Shown in pieces: positions 1-5,812 of a DNA stretch of 6,007 nt. The DNA is from Pseudomonadota bacterium (GTDB lineage: Bacteria; Pseudomonadota; Alphaproteobacteria; Rhizobiales; Xanthobacteraceae). The notes beneath the pieces are model-generated. The model was not told the DNA's origin. It saw only the letters and a list, made by a program, of their open reading frames with translations, and made no database searches. The position numbers and the translations under genes were made by a program. The DNA lies in contig JAEZEY010000506.1 of assembly GCA_023432845.1 (NCBI GenBank), forward strand, positions 1-6,007, read 5' to 3'. Each line of letters begins with the position of its first letter. The first letter of the stretch is position 1.

Positions 1-377
1 ATGCCGCGGCGGCCCATGTCGATAGCCTCGATCTTGTCCGGCGTCGCGGTGCGGATCGCCTGATAGTAGCTGTCGCATATCATGTAATAGTCCTTCACGA
101 TCCGGCGCAAAGGCGACAGCGAGAACAGATGCGCGACCACCGGCGTGCCATCCTCGCGGCGGATGTCGAAGACCAGGCGGTTGTCGTTGATGCTCAGATT
201 GAGCGTATAGGGCCCGTCCTCGTGACCGACCGGCGCGAACTGGTTGAGTTCGAGCAGGTCGTAGATGGCGACCGCGCGTTCGTGCTCGACGTCCGGATTA
301 GAGCGGCCGATCGACGCCTCGTCCAAAGTGACGCCGACTAGGCGCTGCTTCATCACCGGCTTCTTCTTGTCGGTCAT
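1..377 (-). CDS. UPF0262 family protein, 3' end cut off by window edge
   Basis: The reading frame starts at ATG 377-375 and runs off the left edge after 125 complete codons. The translation begins MTDKKKPVMKQRLVGVTLDE and includes EHERAVAIYDLLE, LVFDIRREDG, RRIVKDYYMICDSYY and IEAIDMGRRG, which I recognise as the UPF0262 family of alphaproteobacteria. Members are about 160 residues long, so roughly 35 are missing. No biochemical function is known to me, and there is no signal peptide, membrane segment or obvious catalytic motif. The ATG lies one base after the hisD stop (TGA, C, ATG). A GGGG run about 6 bases upstream, inside the hisD coding end, is the only Shine-Dalgarno candidate, so translational coupling to hisD is likely. 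Met9 is an alternative start, but Met1 fits the tight spacing better. In related genomes this gene is usually followed by a low-molecular-weight phosphatase and infA; that part lies outside the window. Confidence 0.9.
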   Translation of the reverse strand, partial: MTDKKKPVMKQRLVGVTLDEASIGRSNPDVEHERAVAIYDLLELNQFAPVGHEDGPYTLNLSINDNRLVFDIRREDGTPVVAHLFSLSPLRRIVKDYYMICDSYYQAIRTATPDKIEAIDMGRRG

Positions 378-378
378 G

Positions 379-1680
379 TCAGGCCCCGGGCAGATTCAGT
401 CTGATCGCCACCGAGCGCGCATGCGCGTCCAATCCCTCGGCCTTGCCAAGCGAGATGGCGGCAGGGCCGAGCGCGCGCAGCTGTTCCGGACCGCACTTGA
501 GCAAAGACGTGCGCTTCATGAAATCCAGCACGCCAAGCCCCGACGAGAAGCGCGCCGAGCGCGCCGTCGGCAATACGTGATTGGAGCCGGCGACATAATC
601 GCCAATCGCTTCCGGCGTATGCGCGCCGATGAAGATGGCGCCGGCATTGCGAATGCGCGCGACAAAGCGCTCCGGGTCTTCCGCGGCGATCTCGAGATGC
701 TCGGGCGCGAGCCGATCGGTCAGCGCAATGGCGTCGTCCAGTTTGCCGACCATGATGATGGCGCCGAAGTCGCTCCACGACTGGCTGGCGGTCGAAGCAC
801 GCGGCAGCGTCTTGAGCTGCGATTCGACCGATTTCTCAACCGCGGCGGCGAGCGAAGCGTCGTCAGTGATCAGGATCGACTGCGCGCTGACATCGTGCTC
901 GGCCTGCGCCAGGAGGTCGGCGGCGATCCAGTCCGGGTTGCCGGTCTTGTCGGCGATGATCAGCACTTCCGACGGGCCGGCGATCATGTCGATGCCGACC
1001 TGCCCGAACACAACGCGCTTGGCCGCCGCGACATAGGCATAGCCGGGACCGACGATCTTCGACACTGGCTTGATGGTCTGCGTGCCATAGGCGAGCGCGC
1101 CCACCGCCTGCGCGCCGCCGATGCGATAGATTTCGTCAACGCCGGCGATCCTGGCCGCGGCGAGCACCAGAGGCGACAGTTTGCCGTCCGGCGCCGGCAC
1201 CACCATGACAAGGCGCTCGCAGCCGGCGACCTTGGCCGGCACCGCGTTCATCAGCACCGATGAGGGATAAGCGGCGGTACCGCCAGGTACATAGAGGCCG
1301 GCGGCCTCGATGGCGGTCCAGCGCGTGCCGAGTTCCACCCCCAGCGCGTCCGTGAAGCGGTCGTCCTTCGGCTTCTGGCGCAGGTGATAAGCCTCGATGC
1401 GGTCGCGGGCGAGCTTGAGCGCATCGAGTGCGTCCTTGTCGCAGGCGGCGAGCGCGGCATCGATCTCGGCCGCGGAAACGCGCAGGCCCGTCTTCGACAG
1501 ATCGACGCGGTCGAATTTCCGGGTGAGCTCGATCAGCGCCTGATCGCCGCGCGTCTGCACGTCGGCGATGATGGCCCGCACGGCAGCTTCGACATCGGCC
1601 GCGGCCTCGCGCTTGGCACCTAGAAAGGCGCGGAAACGCTCGTCGAAATCGGCAGCGCGGGCATCAAGGCGCAAGGGCAT
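379..1680 (-). CDS. hisD: Histidinol dehydrogenase
   Basis: Encodes 433 residues, the usual family length. HisD is a zinc-dependent cytoplasmic enzyme that oxidises L-histidinol via histidinaldehyde to L-histidine with two NAD+. By alignment to E. coli numbering from memory, the expected residues are present: Tyr130 and Gln191 (NAD+), Ser237 in the signature IDMIAGPSEVLIIAD, Gln259 and His262 (LLAQAEH), the acid-base pair Glu327-His328 (APEHLE), Asp361 (GDY), Glu415 and His420. One conserved position differs: the GPGN motif reads GPGYAYV, placing Tyr214 (codon TAT at 1041-1039) where E. coli has NAD+-contacting Asn211. The rest of the protein looks intact and functional. The start MPLRLDARAADFDERF matches related proteins, although the ribosome site is weak (GGAT about 7 bases upstream). 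It follows the DUF2948 gene after 91 bases with no clear terminator and precedes UPF0262 by one base. Confidence 0.97.
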   Translation of the reverse strand: MPLRLDARAADFDERFRAFLGAKREAAADVEAAVRAIIADVQTRGDQALIELTRKFDRVDLSKTGLRVSAAEIDAALAACDKDALDALKLARDRIEAYHLRQKPKDDRFTDALGVELGTRWTAIEAAGLYVPGGTAAYPSSVLMNAVPAKVAGCERLVMVVPAPDGKLSPLVLAAARIAGVDEIYRIGGAQAVGALAYGTQTIKPVSKIVGPGYAYVAAAKRVVFGQVGIDMIAGPSEVLIIADKTGNPDWIAADLLAQAEHDVSAQSILITDDASLAAAVEKSVESQLKTLPRASTASQSWSDFGAIIMVGKLDDAIALTDRLAPEHLEIAAEDPERFVARIRNAGAIFIGAHTPEAIGDYVAGSNHVLPTARSARFSSGLGVLDFMKRTSLLKCGPEQLRALGPAAISLGKAEGLDAHARSVAIRLNLPGA

Positions 1681-1771
1681 GGGTCATCCGGCCGGGAGGC
1701 AAGGCGTTAATTGAAGACCCAAGGTCAATGGCGCGCAGGGGCCGATCCGTCAACCGGGCCAGCGGGCGGGC

Positions 1772-2227
1772 CTAGTCCTTGGCCTCGACGGCGTGGACCG
1801 GACGGCCAGTGCAGTTCCAGACCGGGCCGAGATCGACCAGTTCGGCCTCCAGGCATTCGACCTCGAGCCGCAGGGCGGCATCGCCGGAGAAGATCAGCGT
1901 TACGGTACCGGACGGCGCCTCGGTTTCCCTGAATTCGACGGCCAGCAGGTTGAGGACGCCGTCCTGGCCGGCCGGATCGACGCCGCGGCACTTGAAGGAC
2001 TGCACCCGCTCGAAGCGCAGGGCGGCGCGGCGGCGGCAGTTCTGCGGCTTGTCGGCGACCGCCTGTTCCCAGTCGAAGCGGTTGACCCCGAGCACCAGGC
2101 GGTGCGCCTGCGGCTGCCAGATGACATCGGCGACCTTGATCACCGCGTCCTGCAGGTGGGTCGAGACGACTTCGAGGTCCTCCTCGTCGAGGACGGTGAA
2201 TTTCAGAGGTTCGGCTACCCGGTCCAT
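1772..2227 (-). CDS. DUF2948 family protein
   Basis: Encodes 151 residues from ATG 2227-2225 to TAG 1774-1772. An in-frame extension upstream exists, but this start is chosen because GGGAG sits 8 bases before it and because the protein then begins MDRVAEPLKFTVLDEEDL, as family members do. Recognisable family segments are LDEEDLEVVSTHLQDAV (about residues 13-29), NRFDWE (49-54), RRRAALRFERV (65-75), GVLNLLAVEF (90-99) and LRLEVECLEAELVDLGPVW (119-137). It is acidic at both ends with a basic middle, and has no signal peptide or membrane helix, so it is probably cytoplasmic. The function is unknown to me. In alphaproteobacteria it is typically found between murA and hisD, as here. It lies 58 bases after the murA stop, consistent with co-transcription. 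Confidence 0.92.
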   Translation of the reverse strand: MDRVAEPLKFTVLDEEDLEVVSTHLQDAVIKVADVIWQPQAHRLVLGVNRFDWEQAVADKPQNCRRRAALRFERVQSFKCRGVDPAGQDGVLNLLAVEFRETEAPSGTVTLIFSGDAALRLEVECLEAELVDLGPVWNCTGRPVHAVEAKD

Positions 2228-2285
2228 GGCGGTCGCTCCCGTTGCCGACAAGCTAGGCAGCGCCCCGGCGGGCCGCAAGATGCCG

Positions 2286-3575
2286 CTAACCGCTGATGCG
2301 CTCGATCCTGGCGCCGCAGCGGCCGAGCTTTTCCTCGAGCTTCTCGAAGCCGCGATCGAGGTGATAGACGCGGTTGACGATGGTCTCGCCTTCGGCGGCG
2401 AGCGCGGCGATGACCAGCGACACCGAAGCGCGCAGATCGGTCGCCATGACCGGCGCGCCCTTGAGGCGCTTGACGCCTTCGATGGTCGCCCGCATGCCGT
2501 CGAGCTGGATGCGGGCGCCGAGACGCGCCAGCTCCTGCACATGCATGAAGCGGTTCTCGAAGATGGTTTCGGTGATGTGCGAGGTGCCTTCGGCGCACGT
2601 CATCAGCGCCATCAACTGCGCCTGCAGATCGGTCGGGAAGCCGGGGAACGGCGCGGTGGTGACATCGACCGGCTTGATGCCCGAGCCGTTGCGGGCGATG
2701 CGAATGCCTTCATTGGTCGTCGTCACGGTGGCGCCGGCCTGGGCGATCACATCAAGCGCCGCCTGCAGCAGTTCCGGCCGCGTATTCTGCAACAGCACGT
2801 CGCCGCCGGTCATGGCGACAGCCATGGCGTAGGTGCCGGTCTCAATGCGATCGGGCAGCACGGTGTGGCGCGCGCCGCTGAGTTTGGCGACGCCCTCGAT
2901 CACGAGCCGCGAGGTGCCGATGCCCGTCACCTTGGCGCCCATCTTGTTGAGACAGTCGGCGACGTCGCCGATCTCCGGTTCGCGCGCGGCGTTGTCGATC
3001 ACGGTGGTGCCGCGGGCAAGCACGGCGGCCATGAGCGCGGTATGCGTGCCGCTCACTGTCACCTTGGGGAAATTGATCTCGCCGCCGCGCAGACCCTTCG
3101 GCGCGCGGGCGATGACATAGCCGGCTTCGATCTCGATCTCGGCACCCAGCTTCTCCAGCGCCATGATCAGCAGATCGACCGGCCGCGTGCCGATGGCGCA
3201 GCCGCCCGGCATCGACACCTTGGCGACGCCCATGCGCGCCACGAGCGGCGCGATGACCCAGAACGAGGCGCGCATGGTCGAGACCAGCTCGTAAGGCGCG
3301 GTGGTGTCGGCGATGGTCGCGGCGGAGAGCTCGATGGTGCGCCCGGCATTGGCGTCGGCGCCGGCGCGCTTGCCGGCGATCATGACATCGACGCCGTGAT
3401 TGCCGAGGATGCGCTGAAGCTGGATGACGTCGGCGAGCCGCGGCACATTCTCGAGGACCAGCTTGTCCTCGGTCAGCAGGCTGGCGATCATCAGCGGCAA
3501 GGTGGCGTTCTTGGCGCCGGAAATCGGAATGATGCCGTTCAGCTTCTCGCCGCCGACAATACGAATTCGGTCCAT
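2286..3575 (-). CDS. murA: UDP-N-acetylglucosamine 1-carboxyvinyltransferase (MurA)
   Basis: Encodes 429 residues, normal for alphaproteobacterial MurA. The cytoplasmic enzyme transfers enolpyruvate from phosphoenolpyruvate to UDP-GlcNAc, the first committed step of peptidoglycan synthesis. Landmarks are Lys22-Asn23 in SGAKN, the catalytic Cys126 in the mobile loop MPGGCAIGTRPVDL (E. coli Cys115, the fosfomycin target), Arg131 after it, Asp316 in FPGFPTDLQAQ (E. coli Asp305) and Arg408 in YHLDRGFEKLE (E. coli Arg397). Since the Cys is retained rather than Asp, the enzyme should be of the fosfomycin-sensitive type; that is an inference. The start MDRIRIVGGEKLNG is supported by a strong GGGGGA about 5 bases upstream and by the family N-terminus. 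The gene begins the murA-DUF2948-hisD-UPF0262 run. A 169-base gap separates it from the small gene upstream and probably carries its promoter. Confidence 0.98.
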   Translation of the reverse strand: MDRIRIVGGEKLNGIIPISGAKNATLPLMIASLLTEDKLVLENVPRLADVIQLQRILGNHGVDVMIAGKRAGADANAGRTIELSAATIADTTAPYELVSTMRASFWVIAPLVARMGVAKVSMPGGCAIGTRPVDLLIMALEKLGAEIEIEAGYVIARAPKGLRGGEINFPKVTVSGTHTALMAAVLARGTTVIDNAAREPEIGDVADCLNKMGAKVTGIGTSRLVIEGVAKLSGARHTVLPDRIETGTYAMAVAMTGGDVLLQNTRPELLQAALDVIAQAGATVTTTNEGIRIARNGSGIKPVDVTTAPFPGFPTDLQAQLMALMTCAEGTSHITETIFENRFMHVQELARLGARIQLDGMRATIEGVKRLKGAPVMATDLRASVSLVIAALAAEGETIVNRVYHLDRGFEKLEEKLGRCGARIERISG

Positions 3576-3597
3576 CGTCGTCCCCCGGCCCGCAGGC

Positions 3598-3677
3598 CCC
3601 CGGCAAAAGCCAAAAAGAAATGTGCGGCTGGATATAGGAGCGGTCTAGACCGGCCGCCCGACCCCGGCAAAGCCAAA
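3598..3677. repeat. Imperfect direct repeat pair upstream of murA
   Basis: CCCCGGCAAAAGCCAAA (3598-3614) recurs as CCCCGGCAAAGCCAAA (3662-3677), identical except for one extra A in the first copy. The start-to-start spacing is 64 bases. Each copy can also form a short GGC...GCC hairpin. The copies flank the 12-base palindrome at 3641-3652 and the TATATC candidate -10 box. They may be regulatory or remnants of a local duplication; no known repeat family was recognised. Confidence 0.45.
3641..3652. promoter_or_regulatory. 12-bp palindrome in the murA upstream region
   Basis: CGGTCTAGACCG is perfectly self-complementary. On the murA strand it is followed a few bases later by TATATC (3637-3632), a plausible -10 element about 57 bases before the murA ATG. 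No good TTGACA-like -35 box is seen at the right distance, which would suit an activator-dependent promoter with an operator in the spacer. That role is an inference from position only. Confidence 0.3.
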
Positions 3678-3744
3678 TTTGACCGAGGGTTACCGCCCCG
3701 CGCCTCATCGTCCGGCATTAAGGCGAAAGTCCGGTTCGGGTTCC

Positions 3745-3921
3745 CTAGCCTGAATCACCCGATTCGATGTCCCTGTCTCTGCCGGTCCCGGTCTGGCTTT
3801 TGGCCCGTTCCTGCGCCTTCCGGCGCTTGAGGTTTTCCCGCAAGGCGGCCGCCAGCCGCGCCTCGCGGGCGGCATTCTGGGCGTTCTTGCCGGATTTCGG
3901 CGGGTCGTCGGTGCCGGTCAT
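3745..3921 (-). CDS. Small basic hypothetical protein upstream of murA
   Basis: A 58-codon frame from ATG 3921-3919 to TAG 3747-3745. The translation begins MTGTDDPPKSGKNAQNAARE, followed by a strongly basic, alanine-rich segment ARLAAALRENLKRRKAQERA (residues 21-40) that should form one amphipathic helix, then a polar tail ending in ESGDSG. An in-frame TAG lies four codons upstream, so this ATG is the only reasonable start; the Shine-Dalgarno sequence is poor. Short proteins with a LAAALRENLKRRKAQ-like core are, from memory, common just upstream of murA in alphaproteobacteria, which is the main reason to believe the gene is real. It might bind RNA, DNA or an acidic partner because of its charge, but no function is known to me. 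It lies 169 bases before murA, in the same direction. Confidence 0.7.
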   Translation of the reverse strand: MTGTDDPPKSGKNAQNAAREARLAAALRENLKRRKAQERAKSQTGTGRDRDIESGDSG

Positions 3922-4033
3922 GGCGGATATCTATCGGGCCCGGCTCGACTTTCGCAAGTTCACGTTATCTTCAGGCCTTGTGCCCAAGTTGCCTTGCGTT
4001 TAAAGGGGCGCCTGTGGCAGTTTCCGCCGCGTT

Positions 4034-4059
4034 CGCGAACCGGGCCTTCGGCCTTCGCG
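4034..4059 (+). other. Hairpin in the presumed 5' leader of the tRNA
   Basis: CGCGAA (4034-4039) pairs with TTCGCG (4054-4059), and inside it GGCC (4043-4046) pairs with GGCC (4050-4053) around a TTC loop, leaving a three-base bulge. The structure ends 8 bases before the mature tRNA 5' end. There is no T run after it, so it is not an intrinsic terminator. It could position the precursor for processing or insulate tRNA folding; this is inferred from location alone. Confidence 0.4.
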
Positions 4060-4067
4060 TCCCCTCA

Positions 4068-4142
4068 GCTGCCGTAGCTCAGTGGTAGAGCACGTCATTG
4101 GTAATGACGAGGTCGAGTGTTCAATCCACTCCGGCAGCACCA
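4068..4142 (+). tRNA. tRNA-Thr (anticodon GGT)
   Basis: The full cloverleaf can be drawn by hand. The acceptor stem GCTGCCG (4068-4074) pairs with CGGCAGC (4132-4138). The D stem is GCTC/GAGC (4077-4080, 4088-4091) with loop AGTGGTA. The anticodon stem is CGTCA/TGACG (4093-4097, 4105-4109) around loop TTGGTAA, giving anticodon GGT at 4100-4102, which reads ACC and ACT threonine codons. The variable loop is AGGTC. The T stem is GAGTG/CACTC (4115-4119, 4127-4131) with loop TTCAATC. The discriminator is A4139 and the CCA is encoded (4140-4142). All stems are perfectly paired, so the gene is almost certainly functional. It points towards the chemotaxis gene, which is convergent, with 92 bases between them. 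No second copy of the tRNA 3' end was found in the window, so there is no sign that it serves here as an integration site. Confidence 0.98.
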
Positions 4143-4234
4143 TCCCCGTTTCCAGCAAGCCTCTAACCCGTGCGCCTGCCGCAGGGCGGGCCGCTTGCCG
4201 CGTCCGACCGGCGGTACCCGGACCGCGAACGGCG

Positions 4235-5470
4235 CTACGCCGCCCGGCGAGTGGACCGCGCGCCGGTATCGGTCGAGATGAGCTGATCGAGACTCTCGGC
4301 CTGCGACCCGCTGGCCGAGGCGATCTCCGAGACGATGCCGGTCACCTGCTCGATCGACTTGACGATCTCCGTCAGCGATGCGCCGGCGCTGTTGACCAGC
4401 GACACGCCGGCCTCGACCTGCGCCGAACTGTTGGTGATCAGTTCCTTGATGTCCTTGGCAGCGCCGGACGAGCGTTGGGCGAGATCGCGCACCTCGGTCG
4501 CGACCACCGCGAAGCCGCGGCCCGCTTCGCCGGCGCGTGCCGCTTCGACGGCCGCGTTGAGCGCCAGCAGATTGGTCTGTCGCGCGATCTCGTCGATCAC
4601 TGCGATGATGTCGGAAATCTTGCCGGAGGCATCCTGGATGCGCGACATCGCGTCGACGGCCTGGGAGGCAACCTGCCCGCCCTTCTCCGCGACCGAGAAG
4701 GTCTCCGCCGTGACCTTGTCCGCGCGCGCGGCGATCTCCGCATTGCGCTTCACCGTTTCGGTGACGTCGGCGAGGACACCGCGCTGCGCTTCTTCGGCGT
4801 GGCTGCGCTCTTCGGCCGAACGCTGCTGGTTTTCCTCGTAGAGCCGGTGCGCTTCCTCGGCGCGCGCCACGGCGGCTTCCGCTTCCTGTCGGCTCTCTTC
4901 GGCCGCGCGAAGGCTTTCCTCGGCGCGCTGTCCGGCGGCGACGATGGCGTCGAACATGCCTTGCACCGTCATGGCCAGCCACATCAGGGCGCCCGCCTCG
5001 ACCAGCAGGATCACGGCGTGCAACGCAAGCCGGAAGAAGTTCGACCCGCCCGGATAGATCAGGTTCGGCAGCAGAAAGTTCAACGCAATGTGGTGCAGCG
5101 CGACAGAGAGCGCGGCCGCCGCGATGACCTTCCAGTCACACATAGCGACCAGTAGCGCCAGCGCGGCGAAGTAATACATATGCATATCGACCTGCATGGC
5201 CTGGCCGTTGAAGACCGCGACCAGGATCGAGATGTGCGCCATCAGTGCGACGGCGAGCGCCATGCGCCCGATGGTGCTGTCCTTGTCGAGCAGGATCGCG
5301 GCCTGCGCACCGCCCGCCACCACGAGCGCGGTGGCGAGGCTGATGAAAACCGGCACGCCCAGAGCCCATGCCGCTGCCGCGATGATCGGCGGCTGCAGCC
5401 ACATGAAGCCGATCAGCAGTCTGGTCGCCTTGCGGCGCAGGGTATCAAGGTCGATGCCGCGCTCATTCAT
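4235..5470 (-). CDS. Methyl-accepting chemotaxis protein, six-helix membrane type
   Basis: Encodes 411 residues from ATG 5470-5468; GGAG lies 9 bases upstream, favouring this start over an ATG 13 codons earlier. Residues 17-168 hold about six membrane helices (near 17-36, 40-60, 70-88, 95-111, 114-134, 147-168) with loops too short for a periplasmic ligand-binding domain. This part carries His79, His97 (HMYYFAALALL), Asp112-Trp113, His126-His127 and His151, a pattern I associate with a recurrent but poorly characterised membrane sensor in receptors and GGDEF proteins. A long Ala/Glu-rich coiled coil (about 175-290) follows with no recognisable HAMP domain. The signalling hairpin tip is at 294-334 (EIARQTNLLALNAAVEAARA, then GRGFAVVATEVRDLAQRS), the CheA/CheW contact region. 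The C-terminal helix stops early, ending SRSTRRAA-like after DQLISTDTGA, with no CheR-tethering pentapeptide. The likely role is sensing a membrane-accessible cue and controlling a CheA kinase; the ligand is unknown. The start overlaps the upstream gene by 8 bases. Confidence 0.93.
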   Translation of the reverse strand: MNERGIDLDTLRRKATRLLIGFMWLQPPIIAAAAWALGVPVFISLATALVVAGGAQAAILLDKDSTIGRMALAVALMAHISILVAVFNGQAMQVDMHMYYFAALALLVAMCDWKVIAAAALSVALHHIALNFLLPNLIYPGGSNFFRLALHAVILLVEAGALMWLAMTVQGMFDAIVAAGQRAEESLRAAEESRQEAEAAVARAEEAHRLYEENQQRSAEERSHAEEAQRGVLADVTETVKRNAEIAARADKVTAETFSVAEKGGQVASQAVDAMSRIQDASGKISDIIAVIDEIARQTNLLALNAAVEAARAGEAGRGFAVVATEVRDLAQRSSGAAKDIKELITNSSAQVEAGVSLVNSAGASLTEIVKSIEQVTGIVSEIASASGSQAESLDQLISTDTGARSTRRAA

Positions 5471-5789
5471 CGCTACTGTCTCCAGGCTCGGAAAAACACC
5501 CGCCGTCACCGCGCGGGTTCAGAATCATGAGCGCGCCCGAGGCGCGCAGGCGTTCCGGCAGGTCGGGCCGCGACGATCGCACCACGAAGGCAAATCCGCG
5601 TGCGCTGCCGGCGCTGATGTCGCCGGCGTCGCTTGCCGCCTGGAGCGCGCGCTCCGACGACCACCAGGGTGGATAAATGGCGAGCAATGCGCCGGCCTTG
5701 CCCGCGGGCATGGCCTGCGCGGCGAACACGATCCCGATGACCGGTATCAGCATACAAATACCAGCAGCGGTCGCTTTGGCGGGTCGCAT
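5463..5789 (-). CDS. Small secreted or membrane-anchored protein, partner gene of the chemoreceptor
   Basis: Encodes 108 residues. The N-terminus (MRPAKATAAGICMLIPVIGI then VFAAQA) has a basic start, a hydrophobic core and an AQA motif, fitting a signal peptide cut after about residue 26; an uncleaved anchor is also possible. The remaining roughly 80 residues contain IYPPWWSSERALQAA (38-52), GFAFVV (65-70), LPERLRASGALMILNPRGDG (78-97) and a single cysteine, Cys98. This resembles small alphaproteobacterial hypothetical proteins with a PPWW motif and a LRAAGAW-LDP-GC ending, but I cannot name a family or function. ATG 5789-5787 has AGGA 8 bases upstream, inside an unusual hairpin. The stop codon overlaps the chemoreceptor start in ATGAATGA (5470-5463), so the two are almost certainly co-translated. 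The inferred role is a periplasmic or membrane accessory to the receptor. The gene could alternatively be an unrelated passenger. Confidence 0.75.
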   Translation of the reverse strand: MRPAKATAAGICMLIPVIGIVFAAQAMPAGKAGALLAIYPPWWSSERALQAASDAGDISAGSARGFAFVVRSSRPDLPERLRASGALMILNPRGDGGCFSEPGDSSDE

Positions 5790-5812
5790 CGTGAAATTCC
5801 TATTTCACGATG
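5787..5812 (-). promoter_or_regulatory. Perfect inverted repeat enclosing the ribosome site and start codon
   Basis: On the gene strand the sequence is CATCGTGAAAT, AGGA, ATTTCACGATG: two fully complementary 11-base arms around a 4-base loop. The loop is the Shine-Dalgarno sequence of the 108-residue protein gene, and the last three bases of the 3' arm are its ATG. As RNA this would present the ribosome site in a tetraloop and bury the start codon in a stem; as DNA it is a 26-bp operator-like palindrome. The structure is read directly; the regulatory role is inferred. Confidence 0.6.

Noticed and set aside
265..1263. Plus-strand open frame of 332 codons opposite hisD
   Set aside because: It is antisense to a complete hisD with all family motifs, and its composition is typical of a high-GC shadow frame.
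1779..3830. Plus-strand open frame of 683 codons across murA and the DUF2948 gene
   Set aside because: It lies antisense to two clearly recognised genes; long antisense frames are expected in high-GC DNA, and its Arg/Asp/His-rich translation matches no family I recognise.
4068..4142. tRNA-Thr as the attachment site of an integrated element
   Set aside because: No repeated copy of the tRNA 3' end, no integrase and no mobile-element gene is seen within the window.
4143..4237. Frameshift explaining the short receptor C-terminus
   Set aside because: The other minus-strand frames past the divergence point give Pro/Gly/Arg-rich sequence with no receptor-like helix.
4230..4242. CGGCG-CTA-CGCCG hairpin as terminator of the chemoreceptor gene
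   Set aside because: It is only 5 bp, contains the stop codon in its loop, and is not followed by a T run on the gene strand.
4082..5155. Plus-strand open frame of 357 codons opposite the chemoreceptor
   Set aside because: It begins inside the tRNA and is antisense to a well-supported receptor gene, with low-complexity arginine-rich translation.
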